The notes below the pieces were generated by a model that worked only from the letters and a program-made list of their open reading frames with translations, searched no databases and had not been told where the DNA came from. Source: an uncultured Clostridia bacterium (GTDB lineage: Bacteria > Bacillota > Clostridia > Christensenellales > CALVMC01). Taken from it: 64,000 bases of DNA. The translations under genes were made by a program, and so were the position numbers. Every line of letters starts with the position of its first letter. Position 1 is the first letter of the stretch. Where the stretch lies: the NCBI GenBank assembly GCA_944342015.1, contig CALVMC010000004.1:1-64000 (forward strand), written 5' to 3'. This document shows, piece after piece, positions 36,783-46,338 of the stretch.

Positions 36783-37817
36783 CTACCATTTATTGAAAAC
36801 CCTTTCAGCAAACCCATTCATATCTTTGACTTCTATTACATTTCCGTCGTCGAGAACTATTTTACCGGAAAATTTTCCGAATACCTGATGCTGATCGCTT
36901 GAAATAATCAATGCGGAAGAATAATTTTTTCTGTCTAAAACAGGATTGAAAACAAGTTCTATCCTTTTATCGTTAGAGGTAATTTTCCACGGTTTCAGAT
37001 ATTGGAATTTTCCCTCTTTGTCCTTTTGTATTTCAAAGTAAACTTTATCGAGTTTATGAATTTTTCCGTCTAAAAACACGGCGTTTTCGGTAGCCGCTCT
37101 CGTGTCGCCGAAACCATAGCCGAGATTAAAAGAAAGTACTTTCCCTTCATGCCAACAGGAAGCGGAGCTCCAATACCATAAATTTTTATAAGGCCATACT
37201 CCTCTTCCCCAATCGAGAAGGGCAAATGTATCGCTGTCGTCGAAAATAATATTATCTTCGCCGAATATAACTTCTCCGAATGCTTTCATTCCCACTATTT
37301 TCTGATTGTAATAAAAAGCATTCTCGTCCTCGAAAAAAGGCGTAGCCATAACGATGCTGTCACCTTCGGGCTCGTAAATATCTATATTAACGGTAAGACT
37401 TTTATTCTTGAAAAATCTTTCGCAATTAAAGTAAAGTTTTCTTCTGCCGTTATCGTTTTTGAATTCGGTAACGAATTTTTTAGTTGATAGGATAACGTCG
37501 CCGTTTTCGGAAGAGGCAGGAAGATTGGTTCTTCCTTTCGGCATAAAAGACATATAGTTTTTAGTTATCTCCTCTCCTTTTTCCAAATCGATAACCGAAA
37601 CTCCCGAAAGCCCCATATAGCCGTTGTCTGCAATAGTTAAAGCAACTGCATACTTATCGTTGGACACAAGATAATAATCCCATTCTTTAATTTTAAGTAA
37701 CGATGACTTAATATCTTTTCTCGAATATTCCAAAATAAGAGAAGTAGCGTATCCGCAATGTTTTAATTTACCTTCTTCATCGAGAAGTTTGTCACTTTCC
37801 GTAATCTTATTTTGCAT
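36783..37817 (-). CDS. DUF2804 family protein
   Basis: 344 residues, apparently soluble and beta-rich, matching the DUF2804 family. Diagnostic segments are DWGRGVWPYKNLWYWSSAS (about 215-233) and the following NLGYGFGDTRAATENAVF. The N-terminal Q-x-KITESDKLLDEEG is also typical, as is the statement-like GLSGVSVIDL strand. No biochemical function is established for the family. It has an AGAGGT ribosome site and is monocistronic between the tRNA region and the second giant gene. The cysteine in CGYATSLIL is conserved-looking but unexplained. Confidence 0.85.
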   Translation of the reverse strand: MQNKITESDKLLDEEGKLKHCGYATSLILEYSRKDIKSSLLKIKEWDYYLVSNDKYAVALTIADNGYMGLSGVSVIDLEKGEEITKNYMSFMPKGRTNLPASSENGDVILSTKKFVTEFKNDNGRRKLYFNCERFFKNKSLTVNIDIYEPEGDSIVMATPFFEDENAFYYNQKIVGMKAFGEVIFGEDNIIFDDSDTFALLDWGRGVWPYKNLWYWSSASCWHEGKVLSFNLGYGFGDTRAATENAVFLDGKIHKLDKVYFEIQKDKEGKFQYLKPWKITSNDKRIELVFNPVLDRKNYSSALIISSDQHQVFGKFSGKIVLDDGNVIEVKDMNGFAERVFNKW

Positions 37818-38038
37818 ATATACCTCTTATTTGCAACTTATTATAATTTATTTTAACTTATTATTATTGATATGTCAATATAGGTTATTATATAAATAAC
37901 GGTTAATTATTTTAAGCATAAAACGACAAAAAAAGATTCGAGTAGTAAAATTTTACCAAAATAACCGGTTTTTTTTCATTTTTTTAAGAAATTTTAATAG
38001 TATTTAAAGCCATAGATTGCCTTTTTTCTACATTTATC

Positions 38039-38066
38039 TTGACAAAATCCTATTAAGTTGTATAAT
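38039..38066 (+). promoter_or_regulatory. Promoter of the second giant surface gene
   Basis: TTGACA (38039-38044), a 16-base spacer and TATAAT (38061-38066). The ribosome site AAGGAGAG lies before the ATG. A second TATAAT-like box follows at about 38079. Confidence 0.78.
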
Positions 38067-38111
38067 GAAAGTCTGAGTATAATATATATTTATATATACT
38101 AAGGAGAGAAT

Positions 38112-41100
38112 ATGGAAAGAATAAAAAAACTTGTAAGTATTTTTCTTGCATTAATTTTTGCACTCACATCAATAGTATGGTTATATACCAATACTGATTT
38201 TACTTCTGCTTATGCAGATAATAAAGTAACCAATATGAGTTATAGAACGACAGGCGAAGCAGGTACTGAGGACGACCCTTATATATTAAAAACCGCATCC
38301 GATCTTACAGAACTTGCCACATTAGTCAATAACGGAAACAGTTATGAAGGCGAATACTTTATAATGAATAACAATATATCCTTAGCCTCCGTGACAAATT
38401 GGACGCCTATCGGCACTGAAACAAATCCTTTTAAAGGTAATTTGGACTGTCATAATTACAAAATAACCGGACTTAATTTAAGTAACGGTTCGAGTCTTTT
38501 CGGTTTTGTCGAAAACGCAGTTATTGAAAAACTTTATATCGAATGCTCAGACTTAACCCCCGATATAAATACGGCAGTAGTAGCTAAGCAAGCAACCGGC
38601 ACAATATTCAGGTATATAGATATAAAAGTCGGAAATATCGCCAATGCAATCGACACTGTTGAAAATTTCGGTATACTTGCAGGAAAAGCCTTTAATTGCG
38701 AAATAAACGGCGTAGAAACAAGCGCAACCGTAAATCTCGGTTCATTTAATATAACCAATATCGGCGGCATTATAGGTCTTGCTGAAAACAGCATAATTAT
38801 TAACTGCACTAATAAAACAAATATTAATTCAATATCAAGCAACAGCGGCGGTATAGTAGGATATGCAACCGATACTGAAATTACATATTGCAGAAACAGC
38901 GCAAATATTATTTCAAAAGGCAACGCAGGAGGAATAGCTGGAAAAATTTCCTTAAACAATAAACTTTCTTCCGACTACAATAATCTTATAAACAGACCGG
39001 AAAGTGAAAGCGTTCCTATCCCCCCTTCCGAAAATATTGTTATCGGTAGGGACTCTTCTTCGAATGCCTTAAATGCAGGTGGTATTTTCGGTTCCGTTGT
39101 TTTTGAAAACGGCGCCGAAAATTACGATATTACACTGCGTTACAATTACAGTATTTGCATACTTTCCTATTCAAATAACGCAAGCGGTCTTTATGGAGAT
39201 TTAAGCGCAAATTCAGGCAGCGGTAACATTAATTTGATTTTAGGCAATTCCTATGTAATCAATAATTACGACAATTGTATAGCAACAAAACCGACTTACA
39301 ATATCAATTCGTCCTATTCCTCAAAATTCGGAATAAATATCATCAGTAACGATTTAAACGAATCCACTTTATACTCTACCGATTATTCAGAAAACACAAA
39401 CCATATAGATGTAAGCGTTCTGCCTTCAATGAATGCGGAAACACTTCTGAACGCAGATAAAAACAATCCCGAAAGCAAAATTGTGTTCATGAGAAATATA
39501 ATACTCGGCAACAATAATGAAGAAACCGGCGAATACGGATATCCTATGCTTTCATGGGAATTTTTTGCAGGCGGTAACGGCACGGAAAACAATCCTTACC
39601 TTATAAAAACCAACAGTCAGATGTATATTTTAAAATATGTCTGCACGACGCAGACTTCCATCGCTCAGGATTTTAATACGGCATCATATAAGGTTATCAA
39701 ATCTTATCTTAATTTCGGTAATTTTCCAAACGTTGGCTATACTAGTGTGCTTTTCAATTTTTCGGGTCACTTTGACGGCGATTTCAACATGTTTAATACA
39801 CTAGCAAATTTAGGAAAACCTATCTTTGATTCTCTGAGTGAAGGAAGCATTGTAGAAAATATAATATTTGCAAAAGGAACTATCAATATAGCTTTCGGAG
39901 ATAAAACTTCTGATCATAGTGATTCAGTATCATTAATTGTGGCTAACAATTACGGCACCATTAGAAATATAATGACCAATCTTAATATAGTATTCGCAAA
40001 AAAACAAAATATAGGCGATATAGGCGGATCGTTAATGTTCAAATCTTCCATTATATGCGTAACAAATTACGGTATTATTGAACAATGCGTAAACACAGGT
40101 AATATAACTTGCGAATTTTTTGACCATGTTCCGTTTTTCGGTTTTATTTCAAATTCCAATTACGGTACAATCAAAAATTGTTACAATACCGGAAATATTG
40201 AAAACATTAAAGTTGAATCTAGCAATACACATTCCCCTTTAATTGCGGGTATAACCGTTAATAATTATAAAGACGCTGTTTTGGAAAACTGTTACTTTGC
40301 AGGAAAAATCAGTTTTGCAGAAGGTACCAATAAAAATCAAATTATATTGGATCCTATATCCGTTTATTCCTATTCAACTATCATAAATTGTTATTATAAC
40401 GGTTATGTTGCCGATTTTGAAAAATATCCGAGTTTGAACACAGCTACATCTCTTTATGTCGACGAAATGGTGACTCTTCCCGAAAATACCAAACCTATTG
40501 GTTTTGTCGATTTTGACGAAAGCATATGGTATTTCAAAGAAGGCGATGAAAGCACAAGAACTTTTTATTATCCTCAGCTTCAAGTATTCAAAAATATAGC
40601 CGAACATTCGGTAACGTTAAACAAGGCGGATTATGTCTCTTCAACAGGAAACGAAGAAGATAATTTTTCAAGATATTTTCTTGCGGGAACGGCTCTCAGA
40701 GAACCTGCGACTTCTAATTATTCGGGTTATGATTTTGCAGGCTGGCATTTTGACGAAGAATTAACTTACAGATATTTCTTCAATACGCCCGTAGATAGCG
40801 ATATTACCCTTTATGCTAAATGGAACTTAATCGCACCTGAAGTAACTCTGACTTCCAACAAAGATGATAACACGACCTATGTAAAAGAAAATCTTATAAT
40901 GACTCTCGACGTTAAATCGGACGCCGAAAACGGAAGAGTTGTAAGTTATTTATGGCGCAGAACCGACGGTGTAATTTTCAGCGATAACACTTTAAGCACA
41001 TTTACTGTAAACGCTCTCAATGAGGCGGCAACTTATTTTTGTTTAGTAACATTTACCGATGGAAAACAAACGGTTGTTGCCAAATCAAACGAACTTACCG

Positions 41101-43802
41101 TATATGTCAATAAACTTATACCTAATGTAGAAACTCCTGTAATTAACGGAGATTACAATACCAACAATATTTTAGGAGATGTCGAACTTCCAAGCGGCTG
41201 GACGTGGAACGAAGACCTTAATACGAAACTTCCTGCCGGCGAAAATTATTATTATGCAACATATACTCCCCTTGACAGCAATTATGAAACGATAACAAGA
41301 CAAATAATCGTCAGTGTAACCGATATAGGAGCTTTGATACTTCTTTCGATTCTCGTTCCTATACTTTTGATTTTACTGATACTTGCACTTCTGTATCTTT
41401 TATGGCTTTTATGGTTCAGAAAATACACATTATATTTTGTCACATGCGGCGGGGAAGAAATAGAGCCTTTTAAAATAAGAGGAAATACAAAGTTCGATCT
41501 TCCCGTTCCCGTGAAAAAAGGTATGGCATTCGGCGGTTGGTACACTGACGGTAATTTTTATCAATTATGCGATTTTGATATAATGCCGAGAAACAATATG
41601 GTTCTCTATGCCAAATGGTATTATCCTTACGACAGTTTATATGTTGTCAAAGACTATCAAGGCGGCACAGGTCCTATTAAACTTCTTCCGCAGACAACTT
41701 CCGAAAACACCGATAACCAATTGCAGCAACCTGTAATAGCGGAAAAAGAGATTGCAGCCGCTATTGACGCAACAATAGTTAAGCGTAAAGAATCCATATT
41801 CAAACGCTTTAAAAAGAAAAAATTCAGCAATGCAGAAGTTCTGAATGAATTTTCCGACGTTACAAAACAGGATAAAAAATCCAAAAAGACTAAGGCGGTA
41901 AGAATCAGCGATGCCGAAATTGCAGGAATTAAACCCGAACAGGAACCCGATAAAACTTCTGCCGAAAGTCTTCGTCCTGCACATTTCTTTGCGCCGCACA
42001 GTATAGGAACTTCAAATAATACTGATAAGGTTCCGCACTCATCTGTCGAAAGTCCCAAAAACAGCGATAGAACTTTATCGGAAAACTTTAATTCACCTGT
42101 AAAAACAGTTGAAAACAATAAGACAGACGATAAAAAAATTGTCAGCTTTGTTTCGCCTATTAAGTCACCTATAAATTTAAATGCAAATGAAAATAAAGTT
42201 TATTTCGATAAAGACAAAAAGACCGATACTAACGCTGCTAATAAGGCAAGCGGAGATTTAGACTTTGCAAAAAAACTTACCGATTTGAAATCTGAAAACA
42301 CTCAATCAGATACAATTAATGCAGCAAATCAATCGGTAAACGATTCTTTGAATAACAAAACGGAAAACCGTAAACCCAAACTTGTAAAGGCTAAACCTAA
42401 AAAGGCGGAAACAATTTCGGCAAACAACGAAACAACGAAGCCCGTACAGAATAAAACTGCCGTTAAGGAAACTGTTTTATCGTCGCAGACAGTCAATGAA
42501 AAGTCTGTAACTTCCGCTAAAAAATCGGTTCCCGAAATTGCCAAAGCAGAAAAGACGGAAAACATTAATGAAAACATTAACAAAACCAAAAAACCTGTTA
42601 AAAGCGATTTAAAACCGATGCCTGAAAAAGAAAAATCCGATAAAGTTTTATCCGACGGTAAAAATTCCGATATAGGTTCGGCTGAAAAGAAATCGGACGA
42701 TACTAAAAAAGCAGAAGTCAAAAAAGAACCGATTCTCAAAAAGGCAAAACCGAAAACCGATTCCAAGCCTGCTGAAACAAAAGCAGAGCCGGTTAAAGAA
42801 GAAAGCAAAGATACCGTTGAGCCTAAAAAGTCCCCTGCTCCCAAAGTAAAGAAAACGGAATCGAGCGAGACAGTTTTAAAACCTGAAAAGGTTCAGAAAT
42901 CCGTTTTTGAAAATACTGCAAAAGAACCTGTAAATTCATCTTCCGAAGTAAAAAGCAAAACGGAAAAAACCGATTTTCCTGCCAAGAAAACAAAAACAGA
43001 AAAGACAACTGAAAAACCCGTCGCAACCAAGATAGCAAAGCAACCTGCTCAGAGTAAAACCGAGCAAAAAGAAATTAAGCCTAATGAAAACAAAGTTGCT
43101 CCGGCTGCAAGCGAGAAGAAAATTGCTTCGGAAAAACCGGTAAATGAACCTAAGGTTATAAAAGCCAAACCTAAAAAGACTTCTGAAAAAGCGGATTTAA
43201 AGACCGCAAAGCCGGTAGAAGCCGCAACGGCGAAAAAACCTGCCGAAAATCCGACGGCTGAAAAGAAAACCGACACAGCTAAACCTAATACAAATAAGGT
43301 AAAAACTGCGGTTAATAAATCTGCTGTAAAATCCACGCAAAACGCTGCGTCCGATAAACAGAATGAAAATAACCTTATCCCTGTATCAACCTCCCCTGCC
43401 AATAAAATTATTATACGGGATAAAAAAGGAAAGGGCTTTTTAAGACCTGTTACCGAAAGAGCGGGAAAAGATAATTATATTCCTATGGATGCTTCGATTG
43501 AAAAGGTGTCTACGAAAATCGAAGACAAACAAGTAAACAATCCTATGCTCGTTAAAAAGGATCAACCTTCAAGAACAGGTCTTTCGGTTTCTTCCAACAA
43601 AAAGTATGCGGCAGGCTCACAGACGGTCGAAACAACAAAATATGTAACGGTAGAAACAACCGAATATTACATAGATGACGATTTCCAAGGCGATATCGAA
43701 GCCGTTAAAAGAAATATCGAAAATGCCGAAAAATCATTGAACGGCGATAAGGAAAACGAAAAACAAAATATCATAATGGACAAAATCGAGTTTAAAGATT
43801 GA
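38112..43802 (+). CDS. Second giant bitopic surface protein with lysine-rich cytoplasmic tail
   Basis: 1,896 residues. A signal peptide (about 6-34, ending near SAYAD) precedes GLUG-like beta repeats (for example GIVGYATDTEITYCRNSANI). An InlB B-repeat-like module lies at about 830-905 (GYDFAGWHFDEELTY, ITLYAKWN), followed by Ig-like strands and a helix at about 1073-1100 (ALILLSILVPILLILLILAL) followed by WFRKY. Next, on the predicted cytoplasmic side, comes a second InlB-like module (about 1101-1170: GGWYTDGNF, MVLYAKWYY). About 725 further residues are Lys/Glu/Pro/Ala-rich with repeated KAKPKK motifs, ending in an acidic helix. No LPXTG is seen. The plan copies that of the 1-16751 protein. 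Function is unknown; adhesion or envelope scaffolding is inferred. Confidence 0.9.
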   Translation: MERIKKLVSIFLALIFALTSIVWLYTNTDFTSAYADNKVTNMSYRTTGEAGTEDDPYILKTASDLTELATLVNNGNSYEGEYFIMNNNISLASVTNWTPIGTETNPFKGNLDCHNYKITGLNLSNGSSLFGFVENAVIEKLYIECSDLTPDINTAVVAKQATGTIFRYIDIKVGNIANAIDTVENFGILAGKAFNCEINGVETSATVNLGSFNITNIGGIIGLAENSIIINCTNKTNINSISSNSGGIVGYATDTEITYCRNSANIISKGNAGGIAGKISLNNKLSSDYNNLINRPESESVPIPPSENIVIGRDSSSNALNAGGIFGSVVFENGAENYDITLRYNYSICILSYSNNASGLYGDLSANSGSGNINLILGNSYVINNYDNCIATKPTYNINSSYSSKFGINIISNDLNESTLYSTDYSENTNHIDVSVLPSMNAETLLNADKNNPESKIVFMRNIILGNNNEETGEYGYPMLSWEFFAGGNGTENNPYLIKTNSQMYILKYVCTTQTSIAQDFNTASYKVIKSYLNFGNFPNVGYTSVLFNFSGHFDGDFNMFNTLANLGKPIFDSLSEGSIVENIIFAKGTINIAFGDKTSDHSDSVSLIVANNYGTIRNIMTNLNIVFAKKQNIGDIGGSLMFKSSIICVTNYGIIEQCVNTGNITCEFFDHVPFFGFISNSNYGTIKNCYNTGNIENIKVESSNTHSPLIAGITVNNYKDAVLENCYFAGKISFAEGTNKNQIILDPISVYSYSTIINCYYNGYVADFEKYPSLNTATSLYVDEMVTLPENTKPIGFVDFDESIWYFKEGDESTRTFYYPQLQVFKNIAEHSVTLNKADYVSSTGNEEDNFSRYFLAGTALREPATSNYSGYDFAGWHFDEELTYRYFFNTPVDSDITLYAKWNLIAPEVTLTSNKDDNTTYVKENLIMTLDVKSDAENGRVVSYLWRRTDGVIFSDNTLSTFTVNALNEAATYFCLVTFTDGKQTVVAKSNELTVYVNKLIPNVETPVINGDYNTNNILGDVELPSGWTWNEDLNTKLPAGENYYYATYTPLDSNYETITRQIIVSVTDIGALILLSILVPILLILLILALLYLLWLLWFRKYTLYFVTCGGEEIEPFKIRGNTKFDLPVPVKKGMAFGGWYTDGNFYQLCDFDIMPRNNMVLYAKWYYPYDSLYVVKDYQGGTGPIKLLPQTTSENTDNQLQQPVIAEKEIAAAIDATIVKRKESIFKRFKKKKFSNAEVLNEFSDVTKQDKKSKKTKAVRISDAEIAGIKPEQEPDKTSAESLRPAHFFAPHSIGTSNNTDKVPHSSVESPKNSDRTLSENFNSPVKTVENNKTDDKKIVSFVSPIKSPINLNANENKVYFDKDKKTDTNAANKASGDLDFAKKLTDLKSENTQSDTINAANQSVNDSLNNKTENRKPKLVKAKPKKAETISANNETTKPVQNKTAVKETVLSSQTVNEKSVTSAKKSVPEIAKAEKTENINENINKTKKPVKSDLKPMPEKEKSDKVLSDGKNSDIGSAEKKSDDTKKAEVKKEPILKKAKPKTDSKPAETKAEPVKEESKDTVEPKKSPAPKVKKTESSETVLKPEKVQKSVFENTAKEPVNSSSEVKSKTEKTDFPAKKTKTEKTTEKPVATKIAKQPAQSKTEQKEIKPNENKVAPAASEKKIASEKPVNEPKVIKAKPKKTSEKADLKTAKPVEAATAKKPAENPTAEKKTDTAKPNTNKVKTAVNKSAVKSTQNAASDKQNENNLIPVSTSPANKIIIRDKKGKGFLRPVTERAGKDNYIPMDASIEKVSTKIEDKQVNNPMLVKKDQPSRTGLSVSSNKKYAAGSQTVETTKYVTVETTEYYIDDDFQGDIEAVKRNIENAEKSLNGDKENEKQNIIMDKIEFKD

Positions 43803-43815
43803 TAAAATCTTTATT

Positions 43816-43848
43816 GAAAAAGAACGGCTCTGCCGTTCTTTTTTTTCA
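43816..43848 (+). terminator. Terminator of the second giant gene
   Basis: AAGAACGGC-TCT-GCCGTTCTTTTTTTT. Confidence 0.9.
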
Positions 43849-43935
43849 GTTTTTTGCATTAAAATTAATTTTAAATGTCGGAAAAATCTGTTTTAAAGCT
43901 TTTTAGTTTGTATCATTAAAGCTAAAATATTAAAA

Positions 43936-43967
43936 TAAAAAACACTGTTGATACAGTGTTTTTTTTA
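43936..43967 (-). terminator. Terminator of the hydrolase gene
   Basis: AAAACACTG/CAGTGTTTT hairpin with T runs in both directions; the minus direction serves the gene ending at 44026. Confidence 0.82.
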
Positions 43968-44025
43968 TTTTCCAAGTTTAAATTTTTAAATTATGAACTT
44001 AAAATTAATTAATATCGGTAAACCC

Positions 44026-44940
44026 TTATCCGTTTATATGACTATCGAAGAATTTAAGGAAATCGGCATAAACTTCCTTCTTGTTTGTTTCGTTCAGTAT
44101 TTCGTGTCTGCCGTCTTTATAAAGTTTTAAAGTTACATCGGTAAGACCGGTATCGAGATAACTGTCATATAATTTTTTTACCGTTTTGGAAAAACTTCCG
44201 ACAGGGTCCTTATCTCCGCTTGCAATCAAAATAGGCATATCTTTTTTTATTTTAGCAAGATTTTGAGTTTTATGCATTGCCTTGAATGCTTTAAGCATAG
44301 AATTCATAAAACCTGCCGAAACATAAAAAGTACAGAATTTATCGTTGTTATACTTTTCAACTACCCCTTTATCTTTTGTAAGCCAAGCATTTTTTAAATT
44401 TTCTCTTTTAAAAGGTTTGTCGTAAGGACCGAAAGCCATATTCGCCATAAACTTACTTGGTTTCTTTTCAGCGAACAAACATAATAATCCTGTTACACAT
44501 CTTCCCGCACTGTTAAGTAAAGAGCCTTTCTGATAAGCAGAACCTACTAAAATTGCGCAAGAGGCCAAATCGTCGGTTTCCTGTAAATATCTTTGAAGAA
44601 GAAATGAACCGTAACTGTGCCCTAAAACCATTAACGGAAGATTAGGATAATCTTTTTTAATTTGTTTGGAAAGTTCTATACAATCCGATAAAGTTAAATC
44701 GAAGTTATCTTTTCCTACGCACCCTAAACTGTTTTCGTCGGTTTTTCCGTGTCCTCTGTGGTCGCTTGCAAATACCAAATAACCGTTGGTATTTAAAAAT
44801 TTAGCGAAATCGTCATATCTTCCGCCATATTCAACCATGCCGTGTAAAATCTGGACAACGCCCTTAGGGCTTTTAACATTATCCCATTTATTTATAAAAA
44901 TTTCTTTACCGTCTTTTGCTGTTAAATAAAAACTACTCAT
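44026..44940 (-). CDS. Alpha/beta hydrolase, monoacylglycerol lipase / S33-like
   Basis: A 304-residue cytoplasmic hydrolase. The nucleophile elbow is GHSYGS (about 109-114). The oxyanion region is ILHGMVEYGGRYD, typical of lysophospholipase and monoacylglycerol lipase-like proteins, followed by FASDHRGHGKT. The catalytic Asp is likely in ASGDKDPVG and the His in DGRHEILNE near the C-terminus. The start is set at the ATG at 44940 behind GGAGGGAG; the frame extends 18 codons upstream without a ribosome site. The substrate is unknown but probably a lysolipid or monoglyceride. It is monocistronic. Confidence 0.9.
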   Translation of the reverse strand: MSSFYLTAKDGKEIFINKWDNVKSPKGVVQILHGMVEYGGRYDDFAKFLNTNGYLVFASDHRGHGKTDENSLGCVGKDNFDLTLSDCIELSKQIKKDYPNLPLMVLGHSYGSFLLQRYLQETDDLASCAILVGSAYQKGSLLNSAGRCVTGLLCLFAEKKPSKFMANMAFGPYDKPFKRENLKNAWLTKDKGVVEKYNNDKFCTFYVSAGFMNSMLKAFKAMHKTQNLAKIKKDMPILIASGDKDPVGSFSKTVKKLYDSYLDTGLTDVTLKLYKDGRHEILNETNKKEVYADFLKFFDSHING

Positions 44941-45226
44941 AACTCCCTCCGTAATTAACAATATTATTTTAAAACAAACCTGAAAATTTTTCAATTAAAT
45001 TTAGATTAAATACAATATATTTATTAAAAAAGTATAAAAATATACATATTCAGCATATTTATAATATAAAAACGGATAATTATGCTTTAAAAAACGGCAA
45101 AATTTTAACGCCATGTTTTATATTTAAAAATAGCTTTGATTAAATAATAAAATATCGATTTAAAATTTAAATACAATATCTGTTTAACAAGATAATTATC
45201 TGCGATAAAATTTAAAGGGAATGAAT

Positions 45227-46255
45227 ATGAAAACGATTATTGTATGCGGAGGAGGTACGGCAGGCCATGTAATGCCTATCATCGCCCTTATCTCTGAATT
45301 AAAAAAACATTTTGATCGAATACTGTTTATAGGGAGCGAAAACGGTATGGAAAAAAATATTTGCGAAAAATACCTTTTGCCTTTCAGAAGCATATCGCCT
45401 GTAAAATTTTCAAGAAAAAAATTTTTTCAAAATCTTAAAATTCCTTTCAAATTGCATACGGCAATAAAACAAGCGGGAAAAATAATTGACGAAACAAAAC
45501 CTGTCGCCGTATTTTCAAAAGGCGGATATGTTGCTCTTCCTACCGTAATAGCCGCAAGCCGAAGAAAAATACCTGTAATAGCTCACGAATGCGATATGAG
45601 TTTAGGTCTTGCAAATAAAGTAAGTATGAGATATGTAAATAAGTTAATTACATCCTTTCAAGAAACGCAAGCCGGTAAAAAAGGAATTTTTATAGGAACT
45701 CCCATAAGAGAATCGATATTTTGCGGAAACGGCAATATAGTAAAAGAAAGATTCAATCTCGACAATAAGCCCGTGCTTTTGGTGTTAGGCGGAAGCAGCG
45801 GTGCGAAAAAAATTAACGATTGTATTTTTGAATGTGCGAAAGAACTTGTAAAAGAATACAACATAATAAATATTACCGGAAACAATAAAATGACCGAAAC
45901 CGATATAAAAGGCTACTTTCAGATACAGTTTGCCGATGATATAGAAAACTATATAGATGCTGCCGATACTGTAATATCCCGTGCAGGAGCTTCTGCCGCA
46001 CTCGAACTTCTTGCTTGTGGTAAAAAGGTACTTTTTATTCCCCTTCCGAAAGGAAATTCGAGAGGCGACCAGGAACTCAATGCAGAATATTACACTAATA
46101 AAGGATACGCTATGACTTTGAAACAGGATTTACTTAATTGCGAAAATCTTCTTGGCAGTTTAAAAAAACTTAAAGAAACAAAACCTAACAAATATGATTA
46201 TGACAAAATAATTCCGGAAAAGATTGTCGAGTGTATAATTTCCGAAATTGAATAA
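45227..46255 (+). CDS. murG: MurG-type N-acetylglucosaminyltransferase
   Basis: Adds GlcNAc from UDP-GlcNAc to lipid I to make lipid II on the cytoplasmic face of the membrane. A GT-B fold protein of 343 residues. The N-terminal GGGTAGHVMP loop contacts the acceptor; FSKGGYVALP and AHECDMSLGLANK are family marks, and the C-terminal domain has GGSSGA, RAGASAALELLACGKK and PLPKGNSRGDQELNA for nucleotide binding. The second ATG (45227) is better spaced from AAAGGGA than the one at 45221. It stands apart from any division/cell-wall cluster, so it may be the main copy moved elsewhere or a paralogue. Confidence 0.93.
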   Translation: MKTIIVCGGGTAGHVMPIIALISELKKHFDRILFIGSENGMEKNICEKYLLPFRSISPVKFSRKKFFQNLKIPFKLHTAIKQAGKIIDETKPVAVFSKGGYVALPTVIAASRRKIPVIAHECDMSLGLANKVSMRYVNKLITSFQETQAGKKGIFIGTPIRESIFCGNGNIVKERFNLDNKPVLLVLGGSSGAKKINDCIFECAKELVKEYNIINITGNNKMTETDIKGYFQIQFADDIENYIDAADTVISRAGASAALELLACGKKVLFIPLPKGNSRGDQELNAEYYTNKGYAMTLKQDLLNCENLLGSLKKLKETKPNKYDYDKIIPEKIVECIISEIE

Positions 46256-46289
46256 TTTTGTAACAATATCGGAAGTTTTGTTACCCCCG

Positions 46290-46318
46290 TTTACAACCGA
46301 TTTCTCCTCGTTTATAAT
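46290..46318 (+). promoter_or_regulatory. Promoter of the 46339 gene
   Basis: TTTACA (46290-46295), a 17-base spacer and TATAAT (46313-46318), with GAGGTGG ribosome site following. This separates the gene from murG. Confidence 0.7.
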
Positions 46319-46338
46319 ATTCGACGAGGTGGAAAATT

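Noticed and set aside
37945-37956. GTAAAATTTTAC palindrome before the second giant gene
   Set aside because: A 12-base AT-rich palindrome is expected by chance in this DNA and matches no operator I know.
42329-43402. Minus-strand frames opposite the second giant gene
   Set aside because: They mirror the Lys-rich tail as Phe/Leu-rich sequence, lack ribosome sites and conflict with a well-supported + strand gene.
46260-46284. Terminator after murG
   Set aside because: GTAACAA/TTGTTAC can pair but is followed by CCCCC, not T's; the signal is too weak to annotate.
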